DNA from: Alternaria dauci | Lineage: Eukaryota; Ascomycota; Dothideomycetes; Pleosporales; Pleosporaceae | Direction of reading: 5' to 3' | Length of the DNA stretch: 64,000 nt | NCBI RefSeq assembly: GCF_042100115.1 | Contig: NC_091273.1 | Span: forward strand, 2,046,001 to 2,110,000 | Part shown: positions 11,701 through 21,264 of the stretch, in pieces | How the letters are laid out: the number at the start of each line of letters is the position of its first letter | Numbering within the stretch: the stretch's first letter is position 1 | Notes under the pieces: model-generated | The model's input: the letters and a program-made list of their open reading frames with translations, nothing else | Databases searched by the model: none | Told to the model about the DNA's origin: nothing | Translations under genes and position numbers: made by a program

Positions 11701-12057
11701 CTCTCGGCCCACCACTCGTACGCCCGCCCCATGACCTCGCAGTCAGTAAGCACACCCTTTTCCCACGCGCCCTCGTACTCGTACCCGCAAACGTACAATC
11801 TACACCCACACATCTACTCTGATGTGCAGCAGCCGCCCCCACCACCACAGTCTACGGGCAGCAAGTTCCAGACGCCAGAAGAGGATATTGCAGAGTTTGA
11901 AGAATTCTTGCGCGTCAAGGAGAACCCGTTGGATGTAGAGGAGGAGGATACGGCGAAGAAGAGGTATAAGGCGTATAGACAGTGGCTGAGGGGCAAGAGT
12001 TTCTTTAAGCAGAGCAAGGTTGATCCTGAGTGGCAGGCACAGTTACCGGTAAGGTAG
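8749..12057 (+). CDS. FIG4: SAC-domain polyphosphoinositide phosphatase, Fig4 type
   Basis: An intronless frame of 1102 residues. After a Ser-rich leader of about 100 residues the SAC domain begins (MHKFSLYETSTRFYLIG). It continues through LKIDRTAAPGHLNIFEDDIVY, typical of Fig4, to the catalytic CX5R motif NCIDCLDRTN with Cys559 and Arg565. Fig4 removes the 5-phosphate of PI(3,5)P2 on the vacuole or endosome and also stabilises the Fab1-Vac14 kinase complex. That function is family knowledge. The protein is longer than yeast Fig4 (879 residues), mainly because of a low-complexity C-terminal part (about 760-1060) and a closing acidic/basic helix. The stop codon lies inside CCGGTAAGGTAG, which contains a splice-donor-like string, so a short extra 3' exon cannot be excluded. 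No such exon was found before the convergent hexokinase gene. Confidence 0.93.
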   Translation: MERSKSRLSSPERANSVASRATASRTSSQEKLDDIEKASTAVGSPETSPLEHDSTFKPEADLGKLPGHGKPRRESESTKFGGEEENPNVNVSFHRPSTPSTVHKLKGSTYQNVGESGIKRMHKFSLYETSTRFYLIGADITDRQFRVLKIDRTAAPGHLNIFEDDIVYNRREMHQLLDTIADGNKATGGMKLKCSTWGLLGFIRFTEAYYMLLISKRSQVAMLGGHYVYQVDGTDMVPLTTGSTSRYQKDRNPEEAKFLSILNNMDLTRSFYFSYSYNVTRSLQQNIIHQRSALSEGISNPERDFQDMFVWNHHLLNPARDALKNVYDWCHPVIHGYVDQSSLDVFGRRVYLTIIARRSRYFAGARFLKRGTNDLGYVANDVETEQIVSEQTTTSFHAPGPRLYANPSYTSYVQHRGSIPLYWTQDNTGVTPKPDIDLNLVDPFYSAAGLHFDNLFERYGAPVYVLNLIKARERTPRESKLLYEYKHAIDYLNQSLPADKKIIYEAFDMSRAAKTRGQDVIGTLENLAEKVLRKTGFFRNGDNEFDTPQVQNGVARTNCIDCLDRTNAAQFVIGKRALGRQLQALGVISGNTVEYDSDCVELFTQMFHGHGDTIAIQYGGSHLVNTMATYRKINQWQSSSRDMVESFKRYYHNSFLDSQRQEAYNLFLGNYTYRQGQPMLWDLSTDYYLHHQDPRAFLERTRRDYVHWYTLSHLQQRRLPPSVMPVRPTEESAFDFISFRDDYWLEYYRPLAISSYLKIFAFRLAKPRPGRDSRDGTFPTRKENMSPFVPRTKQQDQDVQGRDGKKGPRKGVTILDPSSETEGKPDHVPSNRRRNLNLSIDSSVRHSILRDSHFETHPPAPPPSAYQSLANSTSTSTGLSSTIKPGFKPADKALVHQWTLTQFYENSMNPSVSHSEEEEYARYIEHPLNLPLVVSSEMPSADDPSAMEFYDYLSMTEGSIPAPKDFDEDGVQITLSDLPRLDTDLSAHHSYARPMTSQSVSTPFSHAPSYSYPQTYNLHPHIYSDVQQPPPPPQSTGSKFQTPEEDIAEFEEFLRVKENPLDVEEEDTAKKRYKAYRQWLRGKSFFKQSKVDPEWQAQLPVR

Positions 12058-12200
12058 AGGGGGAAGGAAATGGGGGGCTCAGGGTATCATGTGCATTTGT
12101 TTCTGGCTACTTTGGAATGTAATTGATGCCGATATGGCACTGTGAATGGCTGCATGACTCGCGTCTTTGGTAGTGCTAGGAAGTGACTTTTCACCGAGTC

Positions 12201-13854
12201 TTATGCGATCTCATCAGTCATTCCTGCGAGTACTCCGGCGCCGACAATGCCTCCGTCCTTGGCCTCCTTGAGCGTGACTTGCTTGTTCTTGTTCAATGAA
12301 GAGCCCTCTTCGACCAGGACATCTATCCACTTCTGACACGTCTGCAGCCACTTGGGATACTGTGATATAGTCCCTCCAGCGTAGGCTATGACCAGCTCTT
12401 CTATCTCGCGTTTCCCCTTTGCATGAGTACCGTTGCTCGAGACCTGTTGCTTGTCTAATGCGACGTCGCCCACACAATTTAGCAAGCCCACGCACGCAGC
12501 TGCAATGAGAGCGGAAGAGCGCTGCTGGACGGCCTCGGCAATATCTCGTATCAATTCCACCTTGTCGACCGTCCAGAAAAAGTCTTCTGAATCCTCGGGA
12601 TCAGGGTACCTGCTCTCGAGCTCTTCCTGCACGATGCGACCCCCCTTCCGCGCGACGACTTCCGACAGGAAGCGCGTTGGTAGGGCGTTCTTGAGCATCA
12701 GCGATGATGGAACGTGCACGTTCTCCTCTTTTGACACGACATCGACAAACACTAATCGTACAATCTCGCCAAGATACCGCCCAGAGGTCATATACTCGAA
12801 TGGTTGGAAGCCCGGTGCATCGCTGTTGGCATCGAGCGTCATGTCCCAGGGTGTTTTGATGTTCAGGTCGACCAAGGGCTTGTCCGTGCCACGAATCGTC
12901 CACTCTGTGTTGATGACGACGGTTTCCACGGCATCGGGATTTGAGAGCGCACTTCTCTTATCGGGATGAAGTCTCTCTGGCTTCATTGGTACAGTCGCGT
13001 TGGTACCAGTGCCGACGATGAGGCCCATGGCAACGCGGCTGTTGGGTGCTGCCTTGGCTGCATAGGCAAGGGAGGCAAATGTTGCTACGGTGTCGTTTGT
13101 GATGGCCGCTACCCGTATCCGTGGCAATTGTGACTTGGAATGGGGGAGGTGGCTTGCTGAATCATCAGTATCGCAGTATCGCGCATATCCAGCGAGGAGC
13201 ATCTTGCCCAGGTTCAGGTCTGAAGTTATGGCGAATCCTTTGCCCATTGGTAGCAGAGTCGCTTCTGAAAGACGGTTTTGCCTGGACGATGCTTTAGCAG
13301 AGTATTGCAGTTTATGCATGGCCTCACACTTACGCCATGGGAAAGCTAAAGGTGATGCCAAGCAGTATCTCGTCGCCTAGAGGAGATGTGATATCCTTCA
13401 TAGTCTCCTGCTCTCCAAGAGCGCTCTTGACCACCTCGGCGATACAGTCACCGATCCAGGCAAACAAGTCCTCAGCTTGGTCCATCTTCAGGTGATCTCC
13501 AATGGGCCAGTCTCTGTCATGACTTCTCTTGATACGAGCAAAGACATTTTCGCCAACCGTGCTACTCCGTGTCCGCTCATCCTCTGCGGCGCCATCTGGC
13601 TCTCCGATTAGCTCAACAAACCCAACTCTTAGATTCGTGCCACCAACATCGATGCTCAAGAATCTACCCTTCTCTTTCCCTGTGGGCAGCGCCGTGACGG
13701 GTGTGACGAGAAAGTGCTCGGTGGAAGACTTGGCCAGATGAGAGTAAGTTGCCGAGAATTGCTGGGCTAGCTGGAGCAAAGTGCTCGTATTGATGAAGCC
13801 GGTCAATGCTTGGATCGCAGCCGATGCAGCGTCTTGGTGATCATCCGACGCCAT
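12201..13854 (-). CDS. Hexokinase-family protein, atypical
   Basis: Exons are 13854-13334 and 13281-12201. The 52-nt intron (GTAAGT...CCAG) joins ITFSFPMA to QNRLSEATLLPMGKGF; the product is 533 residues. Hexokinase blocks are present in order: phosphate-1 LSIDVGGTNLRVGF, the SFP and MGKGF active-site region, the catalytic aspartate in TNDTVATF, then GLIVGTGTNATVPM. Classical enzymes have a Y-x-E sequence after GTGxNA that contributes a sugar-binding glutamate; here it reads T-V-P-M. The later NTEW glutamate is kept. Filamentous fungi have, besides HxkA and GlkA, atypical paralogues such as HxkC and XprF/HxkD that act mainly in regulation. This protein may belong there, but I cannot say which. 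It lacks an obvious signal or membrane anchor. Confidence 0.85.
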
Positions 13855-14592
13855 ATTTCGGGTTGGTGCCGGGCTCCAGGAACAGATCTAGGGGAGGGGA
13901 TGCAGGGCTGCCGCATGTGTCATCAATCTGGACGTGGGAGGCGGAAATGGGGATTCGGCTGCAGCCAGCCTCGCTAATTGCAGAACAATTCAATGTCCAA
14001 GTGGGGTGAATAGCATGTGAAGAAGCCAAAGATTATTCCATCATGGGCGAAGAAGCGAAAAGGAAGAGAGAGGCGTGGGATTGTAAGCGTTACACACGCA
14101 GCAGATGGATGGTTCGCGAGGTAGGATCCGTGTAGCCGCTCCGAAGCTCGGTGCAACATGCGTGTAGAACGCCACCAAACGGCTACAGCACGACTGGCAT
14201 GACGGGCAATTGTTCCGCCGTGCTATTCTCCTCGGCTCTCTTTACGTGTTTGGAAGGGCGGACGCGTTTCGAGGAGTGTTGAATTATGGCATCACGTCAT
14301 CCAGGAACGTGGCTGCTTGACGTGTCCAAGCTCCCTAGATGCAGAGTTTAGATTGTTTTGCTTTTGCTGGTACCCAGACGTGCCGCTCGTAGCCCTAGCC
14401 AGTCACGCTATCATCAGTAAGCCCGAACGCCTATCAGTCCATCTTTGCCCATTCGACCATGTCCATCACATCCATCTAGTAGACCAGCCCAACCGCCCGA
14501 GCCCATCACCGCGGCGTCCAGACCACCACCCACTACGCCTATACGAAGCCATACATAAATACCTCCCGCCGGCCCCGACACGGTCCCACGCA
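13855..14592. promoter_or_regulatory. Divergent intergenic region, hexokinase / GILT-like gene
   Basis: About 740 bp lie between the two start codons. The part from 14440 to 14592 is C-rich and pyrimidine-rich, as is common in fungal 5' leaders. An in-frame extension of the GILT gene upstream of 14593 lacks any conserved feature and is treated as leader. No specific site is assigned. Confidence 0.45.
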
Positions 14593-15422
14593 ATGGAAGA
14601 GAAGGCGCCCCTCATCCCGGACACGCACGAGGTCGTCAACGCGCCGCCACCCGACGAGACAATGGCCACCCGCAAGACACGGACAAGGCGACTCCAGATG
14701 GCGGCGCTTGCCTTGCTCTTCAGCCTCTTCTGGCTGGCGCGCTCATTTACATGCACAGACACGCACGACGAGGCCGACACCAAGGTACCGCTAGATGTGC
14801 ACATCATGTCAAAGTGTCCGGATGCGCGCGACTGCCTCAAGAAGCTCGTCCTGCCCGCCATGGCCAACGTGTCAGACAAGGTCGACTTCCGCCTGAGCAT
14901 GATAGGAAGGTACGTCGCCATTATCCAACAAGCGCAAGCAAACAAACAAACCCGCATAGCTAACACACGACATGTAGCCTCACCGCAGACGACGGCGTTG
15001 CATGCAAACACGGCCAGACAGAATGTCTGGGCGACATTGTCATGCTCTGCGCCGCCTCCGAGTACCCCGACCCGAAACTCTACCTTGGCTTTACAAACTG
15101 CCTGACCAACGATTATGCCGAGATACCCGCTCGCGCCCTCATCGAAGACTGTGCGCTCGAGCATGGCCTGGACTTTGGCGTGCTCAACGATTGCATGAGC
15201 AGGGAGAACGGCGCATACGGCATGGGTCTCTTGAGAGATAGCGTGCAGCACAGTAGCGATGTGGGCGTGACGACTAGCTGCACCGTGAGATTGGACGACA
15301 AGGTGCGCTGTGTGACTGACGGGGGCGAATTCAAGGACTGTGAGGGCGGAGAAAAGCCAGAGGATCTGATTCGGGACATTGAGAGACTGTACGATGAGGC
15401 GCAGGGCTGGACATATTCTTGA
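14593..15422 (+). CDS. GILT-like (gamma-interferon-inducible lysosomal thiol reductase) family protein
   Basis: Exons are 14593-14909 and 14978-15422. The 68-nt intron GTACGT...TGTAG joins SMIG to SLTADDGVACKHGQTE; the product is 253 residues. A short cytosolic leader (MEEKAPLIPDTHEVV) is followed by a hydrophobic anchor at about residues 36-53, so a type II membrane protein is likely. The thioredoxin-like domain starts at VPLDVHIMSKCPDARDC. The GILT signature appears as CKHGQTECLGDIVMLCA, a good match to CQHGxxxCxxNxxxxC apart from an Asp at the Asn position. The active-site pair reads C-P-D-A-R-D-C rather than the CxxC of animal GILT, so redox chemistry may differ. Cysteines further on (NCLTNDY, EDC, NDC) are conserved-looking. 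A lysosomal/vacuolar reductase role is inferred from the family. Confidence 0.85.
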
Positions 15423-15719
15423 GCGAAGAATGATGCATTATTTTTTCGGGACACACACACATAGGATCGGCGTTTGGCTTTCATCAGTCCCTTTATACGC
15501 ATTATAGATTGATATACCCAACACATCTCGGTTTTGGACTCGACGACACGCACATGCACACTCAGCAACGCAGAACGTCTTTCCTTACATCTTGGTATAT
15601 CCTGATTTCAGAACGCCTCCCATGCGTGGAGGACGTAAACCAGTGCAAACAATAACTCCAATGCTAAACATGCACAAAAAATGCCTCCCATTTCCTTCGT
15701 AAACCCTCCTCGCCCCCTT

Positions 15720-16613
15720 TCATTGGAACTCGCCAAACTCGCCATCGTCAAAGCCCAAGTCCTCCGCCGTCTGTTTCGGCGGTTGAAAGGTTGCAGCATC
15801 GAAATTTTGCCTGCTTCTCCTCCTTTCCTCTTTGACGCTCTTCGCACTTGGCGGTGGTGGCAGGAACCCCGGACCACCACCACCACCACCACCACCACCC
15901 CCACTTCCCGGCGGCGGCTTTATACTGAACAGCGCATCTTGTTCGCTCTTGCGATTCCCTTCGTCGCTCTTGTCCGCTCCCTCGTGCGATCTCGATCTGC
16001 GTCCCTTCAGACCGCCCAGATTTATCGATATCGTCTCGCCAGCCTTGAGACTAAAGTCGCGTTTCGGTTCGTCGGCGACGGGCGTTGTTGCGGATTTTGA
16101 GGAGCGCGATGACGACGAGGATGTCGCAGCGGGGTTCTGTTCAAAGCCGAGTACGCGACGGGCGTCTTGTAGCGCAATACTGAAATCAAAGGCTTCGCTG
16201 CGTTCCTCGAAGCCCATGCCTAGAATCGCCTTTCTGCCCTCGCCCACGACGGTGATGGCGAAGAAGCGGCTGCTGTCCAATGCTTGCTCGACTGTCCTCT
16301 CGCTCGTGTATGGCGCTGCGGCGAAGAGGTCCCCTGTTTTTGGGTCTTCTAACAGGAGTGTTGTGGTCACCTTTTCGTCTGCATCGTCGTTGCTTTGTTG
16401 CTCCTCGTTTGACGGTATTGAGGTTTCGACGACGCGCAATCGAGCCGTGAAGATCTGGAGCTTGTTGTTGTCGGCTGTCCACGTCGAGGCCTGGTAGCCT
16501 TTTGTCGACGTCGCAGGTGGGATCTGGTAAATGTGGACTTTGGGCGCGAGGTAGAGGATGCGTTGGATGGCGGTTGAAGGGAGGGGCTTGCCAGTCAGAG
16601 GATCGACGTTCAT
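15720..16613 (-). CDS. NECAP-like (adaptin ear-binding coat-associated) protein
   Basis: A single exon of 297 residues starts MNVDPLTGKPLPSTAIQRIL. The PHear/NECAP domain covers about residues 1-165: KVHIYQIPPATSTKGYQA, a TARLRVVE strand, then FFAITVVGEGRKAILGMGF and FDFSIALQD. NECAP proteins bind AP-2 and clathrin adaptors and act in endocytic vesicle formation. The C-terminal part is disordered, with an SIKPPP sequence, a run of about 11 glycines encoded by a GGC/GGT-type repeat (near 15870-15900), and a terminal DDGEFGEFQ. Its short acidic-Phe motifs resemble the WxxF/FxxF-type ear-binding tails of animal NECAPs, but I cannot show binding. It is convergent with the GILT-like gene. Confidence 0.88.
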   Translation of the reverse strand: MNVDPLTGKPLPSTAIQRILYLAPKVHIYQIPPATSTKGYQASTWTADNNKLQIFTARLRVVETSIPSNEEQQSNDDADEKVTTTLLLEDPKTGDLFAAAPYTSERTVEQALDSSRFFAITVVGEGRKAILGMGFEERSEAFDFSIALQDARRVLGFEQNPAATSSSSSRSSKSATTPVADEPKRDFSLKAGETISINLGGLKGRRSRSHEGADKSDEGNRKSEQDALFSIKPPPGSGGGGGGGGGGPGFLPPPPSAKSVKEERRRSRQNFDAATFQPPKQTAEDLGFDDGEFGEFQ

Positions 16614-17339
16614 GATGGAGGGGCGCGTGGGCTCTGCGGAAGCTTTCTACTGTTCTGACAATGCTTCTCTGCTATGCTGGCAATGTCTTGCGATGGTTGT
16701 TGCAGCGATTCGTCCGTCCCCTGGATTCAGAAAGTCGGGGGAGCTATAATCTTAGCGGGGTAAGGGTTCACTCGAGTCGCGAATCCTCCAACGCTGACTC
16801 TGAATATGCCAATAATGTAAGGAGGGGCGCTCCGATTCAGGGTGGCGGTAATCTCAAACAGCGTTTGAAACGGGCGTCGTCGGAGGGATTGGAGGACATG
16901 ACTGCCTGACATTCTTCCTCAGCGGTGATGCGTTGGCACTGCAGGGTCTCCGCGCTTTTCGATCAAGAGACCCCGCCCATTCATATTCGTTGCGGGACAT
17001 ATGCAGCTCAGGTATGGTGACCGCTTAGCGCTGCGGGACATGCGTTAGACTCGACTGCCTTCCACTCTCTATTCTGGTACGAAGACTCGCCATGCCTGGC
17101 TCATTCTGATTCACCGCACTCGTGCGGTCTAGGCAACCTCGGAAGACTTGCAGTCATCACGCGCTCAGTCAGAAAATGGCCATGTATGCTCTAATTGCCA
17201 GTCTACTTTGATCGCACCGGGTACGCTTGCCTGGTCTATTTTTGAGCTCAACAGCAAATCGACTACAGCCCACCAGTCCAATCCATATGTACAGGTCAAG
17301 TATATACAAGAAGGTCAAAAGAACGTCGAGAGACCGTCT
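16614..17339. other. Intergenic region between two leftward genes
   Basis: It holds the NECAP promoter and the tyrosinase 3' UTR. No other coding signal is seen. A 453-residue frame on the opposite strand from 17148 lies almost wholly antisense to tyrosinase and is a shadow. Confidence 0.45.
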
Positions 17340-18691
17340 CTAGATGTACGTGTAGCAGAAAGGTCCTCCCATGGTGCTCATTGCGTCACCAACAGTAATG
17401 TTGCCAGGGTAAGCATGTCCGAGAGTCATGGTGTCGGTGAGCTTGGTCGCAGGGGCGGTAGGGTCACCGAGGAAAACCGTTCCGTAGATGGCATTGGTCC
17501 TGTCGGCAGGGTTCATGTTCTGCCACGACCACCACACGCGGTCGATTTGGCCGTGGTGGAAGTAGAACCATGGGTCACCTGTTTCGTGTTAGCCGAACGT
17601 CTTTGCGAAGCTGAGCTGCGAGAACATACCAGGAGAAGTGAAGAAGTCAGAACCGGGGTCAGCACCAACAGTGAAGTGACCAGCAGTGTGCACACCCATG
17701 TACTCAGTGAAAGCTGGGTCACCACCTTGCATGGTGTACCAAAAGGTCTTCATATCAGGGCTGTTGAGCAGCTTCACAACCATCTCATCGTTGGTCCATT
17801 GGCTGGAAGTCCAGGCAGAGATGTCACGCTTCAGGCAGCGGGGGTTGTATCCAAGTCCCATGTTGGGATCAGCAAAGTCGGTGATTGGGTTGGGAGGCGT
17901 GCAGAGAGAGTCGGTGAAGACAGGACCGAGGTTGACAGACCAATCCTTGAATGGACCAGAAGTCACACAGCCTCCACCAGTTCCCTTGGGAATCTTGATG
18001 AGAGGAGCATCGTTGGTCGGGATACCGTAGAAGGTCTGGTTGCTGCATCCAGCATCACCATTGCCGCCCATAGAGGTAGCAGAGCCATCCAAAGCAGGGC
18101 TCTTCATCGGGTCGTCAGCCCATCGGGGCCAGTTGTAGTATGGCTGATAGCCCTTGTAGCCGCACTCATTGCGAAGAGTCTGCTCATAAGCATAGGTGAA
18201 GTAACGATGCCATGGGAGGAAGTTGCCCGTATTGTGGATGGCAAATGTTTGCTTGATATGTGTAGCAACGAAATCGTCGTAGCGATTTTTACAGCCCGGG
18301 CACTCAGACTTGGGTGTCTTAGGAGGCAGCTTGGAGATGCACTGGACAGCTTTGACGTAGTCGTTCTTCTCCGATGTAGTAAAGGTTGCCCTACGTTCAT
18401 TAGCGTACAATCCATATCTCGGTTACTGGCGACTTACCATTCCTTGCGAACAATGAGGTTCAGGGGGTTGCACTTCTTGAACTGGTCACGCTTCTGGGTA
18501 GCCTGGTAGATCTGCTGGTTGATGGCAGCAACACCAGCGTACAAATCAGCCTGTAGGATCTTTCCCCCGAGGACGTTGGGAGACACATTCTGCCTCTTGT
18601 CGAATGAGACCGCGGGAGAAGCCTCTTCGAAGGAAGGGATGGCGCTGGCTAGTGCTGCAGGTGCAAGCCAAAGGAACGCAGCGGTACGCAT
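17340..18691 (-). CDS. Secreted short tyrosinase / polyphenol oxidase
   Basis: Exons are 18691-18438, 18390-17630 and 17578-17340. The introns are 47 and 51 nt, both GTATG/GTAAGT type, and the product is 417 residues. The signal peptide is MRTAAFLWLAPAALASA, and a KR pair (SFDKRQNVSP) could be a processing site. CuA is seen as ATHIKQTFAIHNTGNFLPWHRYF, quoted here only as H...H...WHRYF. CuB is GVHTAGHF plus DPWFYFHHGQIDRVWW. These six histidines bind the two coppers that oxidise phenols to quinones. The protein stops at GGPFCYTYI. The Y-x-Y motif marks the end of the catalytic core in tyrosinases, so the C-terminal shielding domain is absent. This suggests a short, possibly constitutively active enzyme. 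Roles in pigment or phenol metabolism are inference. Confidence 0.9.
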
Positions 18692-21264
18692 GATGGCGTT
18701 TGGAACCGGTTAAAGATGGGGGATCGAAGGTTCAGGGAGGCTTGGGAAGGATGAAGAGGAACGAACGACTGAAACGGTCGACGACTTTGAATAAGGTTCC
18801 GGATGAAAGGCCAACACAAGCTAGCGATTACTGTATTAATATTAGGAGATGAAAGAGGCGTGGGCAAAACGTGGCGATGCCCTGTCTAAAGTTTCGAGGC
18901 TGAATGTGCCTTCAAATACTGCAGGAAAGCAATCCAACACTCGCCTCCATCTAGTCCAATATCAGTATAGAATACCTGTGCTGTACAATATCGTGCTGTA
19001 TTCAGACCCATTAGCCCGGTTTGTTGGTTCCCGGCAGGCAATGATAGGCATTGAGTCAGTTGGAGTGGCCCTGGAGCCTCTGGCATACTGAAGTTTTATT
19101 CGCCAATAATCTTCAGGCGTTCGAAGGGGTTCGAAAAGCTCCTTGGTGCATGCTCTACCACCGAATAGGCGGTTGGCGGATGGCGAATGCCGAGGTCGCC
19201 TCGTAGGATTCGACGAGGCGTTTCCAAAACTCCGCTACACGTGGGTTCGCATAAGTCTCGCCCCTATGGGTGAGTAGAAGGAAGGATTGTGGGCGGACTT
19301 GATGTCTGTAAACGAATGTACGACGCGTTAGCGGACGGACACCATTGGATGCCTGGTCAGCGGAGCCCTCGGTTGCGGATTTACCAAACGTGGGCAGGAT
19401 AATGGGTAGAACGGATTGTCAGGGACGGGTATAAATGGCTGCACGAGGTGGATGCCGAGCCGTGCGGGTTACTACGCTTTTTCCGAGATGGCTTCACGGA
19501 GGAAAGCACACCGGCACCTAAACACATCCCGACACAAGTACCAGTTGGACTTGATCGATATACTCGGGTTCTTCCCTGGAGCAGATTTACACATCGATCT
19601 AACCAGGCCACTCGGCGGGGAAGTGAACGGACAGGTCGAAGCGCAATCCTGGCAAAAACTTCACTTTGACCAAGCGCCACTTTAGTTTACCCGGTCGCGT
19701 CGCGTGAGATCTGGGTCCGGGTTGGACGGGAAGAGCGTCATGTTTCTAGAAATGCATCAGGTACCTGCTGTATTCTGCTTGTAGTCCGATGAATATCATG
19801 GATCGACCAATTGGTACCTGGTGTCTGGTGCTCTGACAGGCATTCATGCTTAGGCAATATGCATTAAGGAGGCTAATGAAAGTTCTGATCGGAGACCCTG
19901 TTCATCGAAAGAAGCTCTGGAGTTCTGAACTATGAACGGGAGGGGGGAACAAGGTAGGCGGCCCGGCTGGTCACGCTATCTTGGGACGATTGCTAAAGAC
20001 CGGATAATTGAAATCCTGCGGGAACGGCTTTGTCGCGCCTGAACGGTTAGCGCGAACTAGCGCCTGTCAACGCTCGACCACCGTCCCGTTCTCCCATCTC
20101 ACATGCGACCACCTACATCGGCTGCAGCAGGTCCGCATTTCGTCTAGCACATTGACTGCTTTATGCTTCTACTATTACTACGGCGATAGTTTTCCAATGG
20201 CTTTGACTCTGATCTGCGACACGGAAGCAACACACAGATCTCGCAGGAACACTGGGCACTTGCGCAGCGCTGTGCGACGCAGCGAGCAGTACTTCCTTCG
20301 TGACTAATGGATGAGGGCAGTGGTGATGGTGATTGGCACAGATCCAGTATCCCCACCACAGAAGGAAGAGGCCTGAGACTGGCCCATGACTAGGGTACGT
20401 TCGTTTAGACAATGCGCAGCTTGTCTCCATCTCCGTGCACAAGCCTACACTCTTCTCGACTACCAGCCATGACAGGAACGCATGATAGGTCTACGTAAAG
20501 GGAAAGTCGCTACGGTAACTCAATATTCCTTCAGCAAAACTACACTTTGCGTCCAGAAAGCGTTCCTTCCATGTGAAGTGCTTGCACCTGCATCTACTCC
20601 TACCCAGACTGCGAATGGCACGGAGTAACCTCTACTGGAAGACGTTGCTCGAACTCCGTCTCCCAAGAGCGGCATTGATCGTCTCCAGTCGTATGTCCCT
20701 TGTTCATGATCGAGGCTTTTACCCTGGATCACTGAGCGGACGGTCCGCACCGTTCGGCTTCCGCAGTGTCGACAGAGGAAGTCGTATCGTCCGTACGTTC
20801 TGTTGCTACACATTCGTGTCCTAGATACATTGGCTCTTGCATATGACGAAAGTAATGACAACATACATGTTGTTGCTCAAGACGTAGCGCTTGAGCGACA
20901 CGTCAGAAGATGAAGGATTAGACTTTGCGACTGCAAAGCCACCGATACCATTGAGAACGGGTCGGCACTGAAACCGCCACTCCGGGTATTCCCAAGCTGC
21001 ACGACCCTGCCGAGCCGTCATGTCGACATTAAAGTTGCGCACCATGCATATACGGACGTGCAGTTATTGGTCATAACCAGTACTCCTCGATACATGTGTT
21101 CGCCTGCTCACAGTTCAGGACTTTTACAGGCTGCATGTGCCTAAATGCTGCTTTGAGAAACGCCTGCAGAAAGCGTTCCTGAATAATGCTCTAATAGTCT
21201 GGGGACCTACATCCAAGGAACGGGATCTTCACATCGCTTTCTCTTCGATTGCGCAACCGCTAAC
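18692..21264. other. Long intergenic stretch (2.6 kb) without a recognised gene
   Basis: The left end carries the tyrosinase promoter and the right end that of the rhodopsin-like gene. The open frames between (longest about 114 codons at 20520-20864) show no conserved motifs. A short palindrome GCGGACGGTCCGC lies near 20737. I see no transposon ends or tRNA. The size is unusual for this window, so an unrecognised ncRNA or decayed element is possible. Confidence 0.4.

Noticed and set aside
17148..18509. Open frame of 453 codons on the + strand
   Set aside because: It lies antisense to the three-exon tyrosinase gene, which has signal peptide, copper motifs and splice sites; the + frame shows no family motif.
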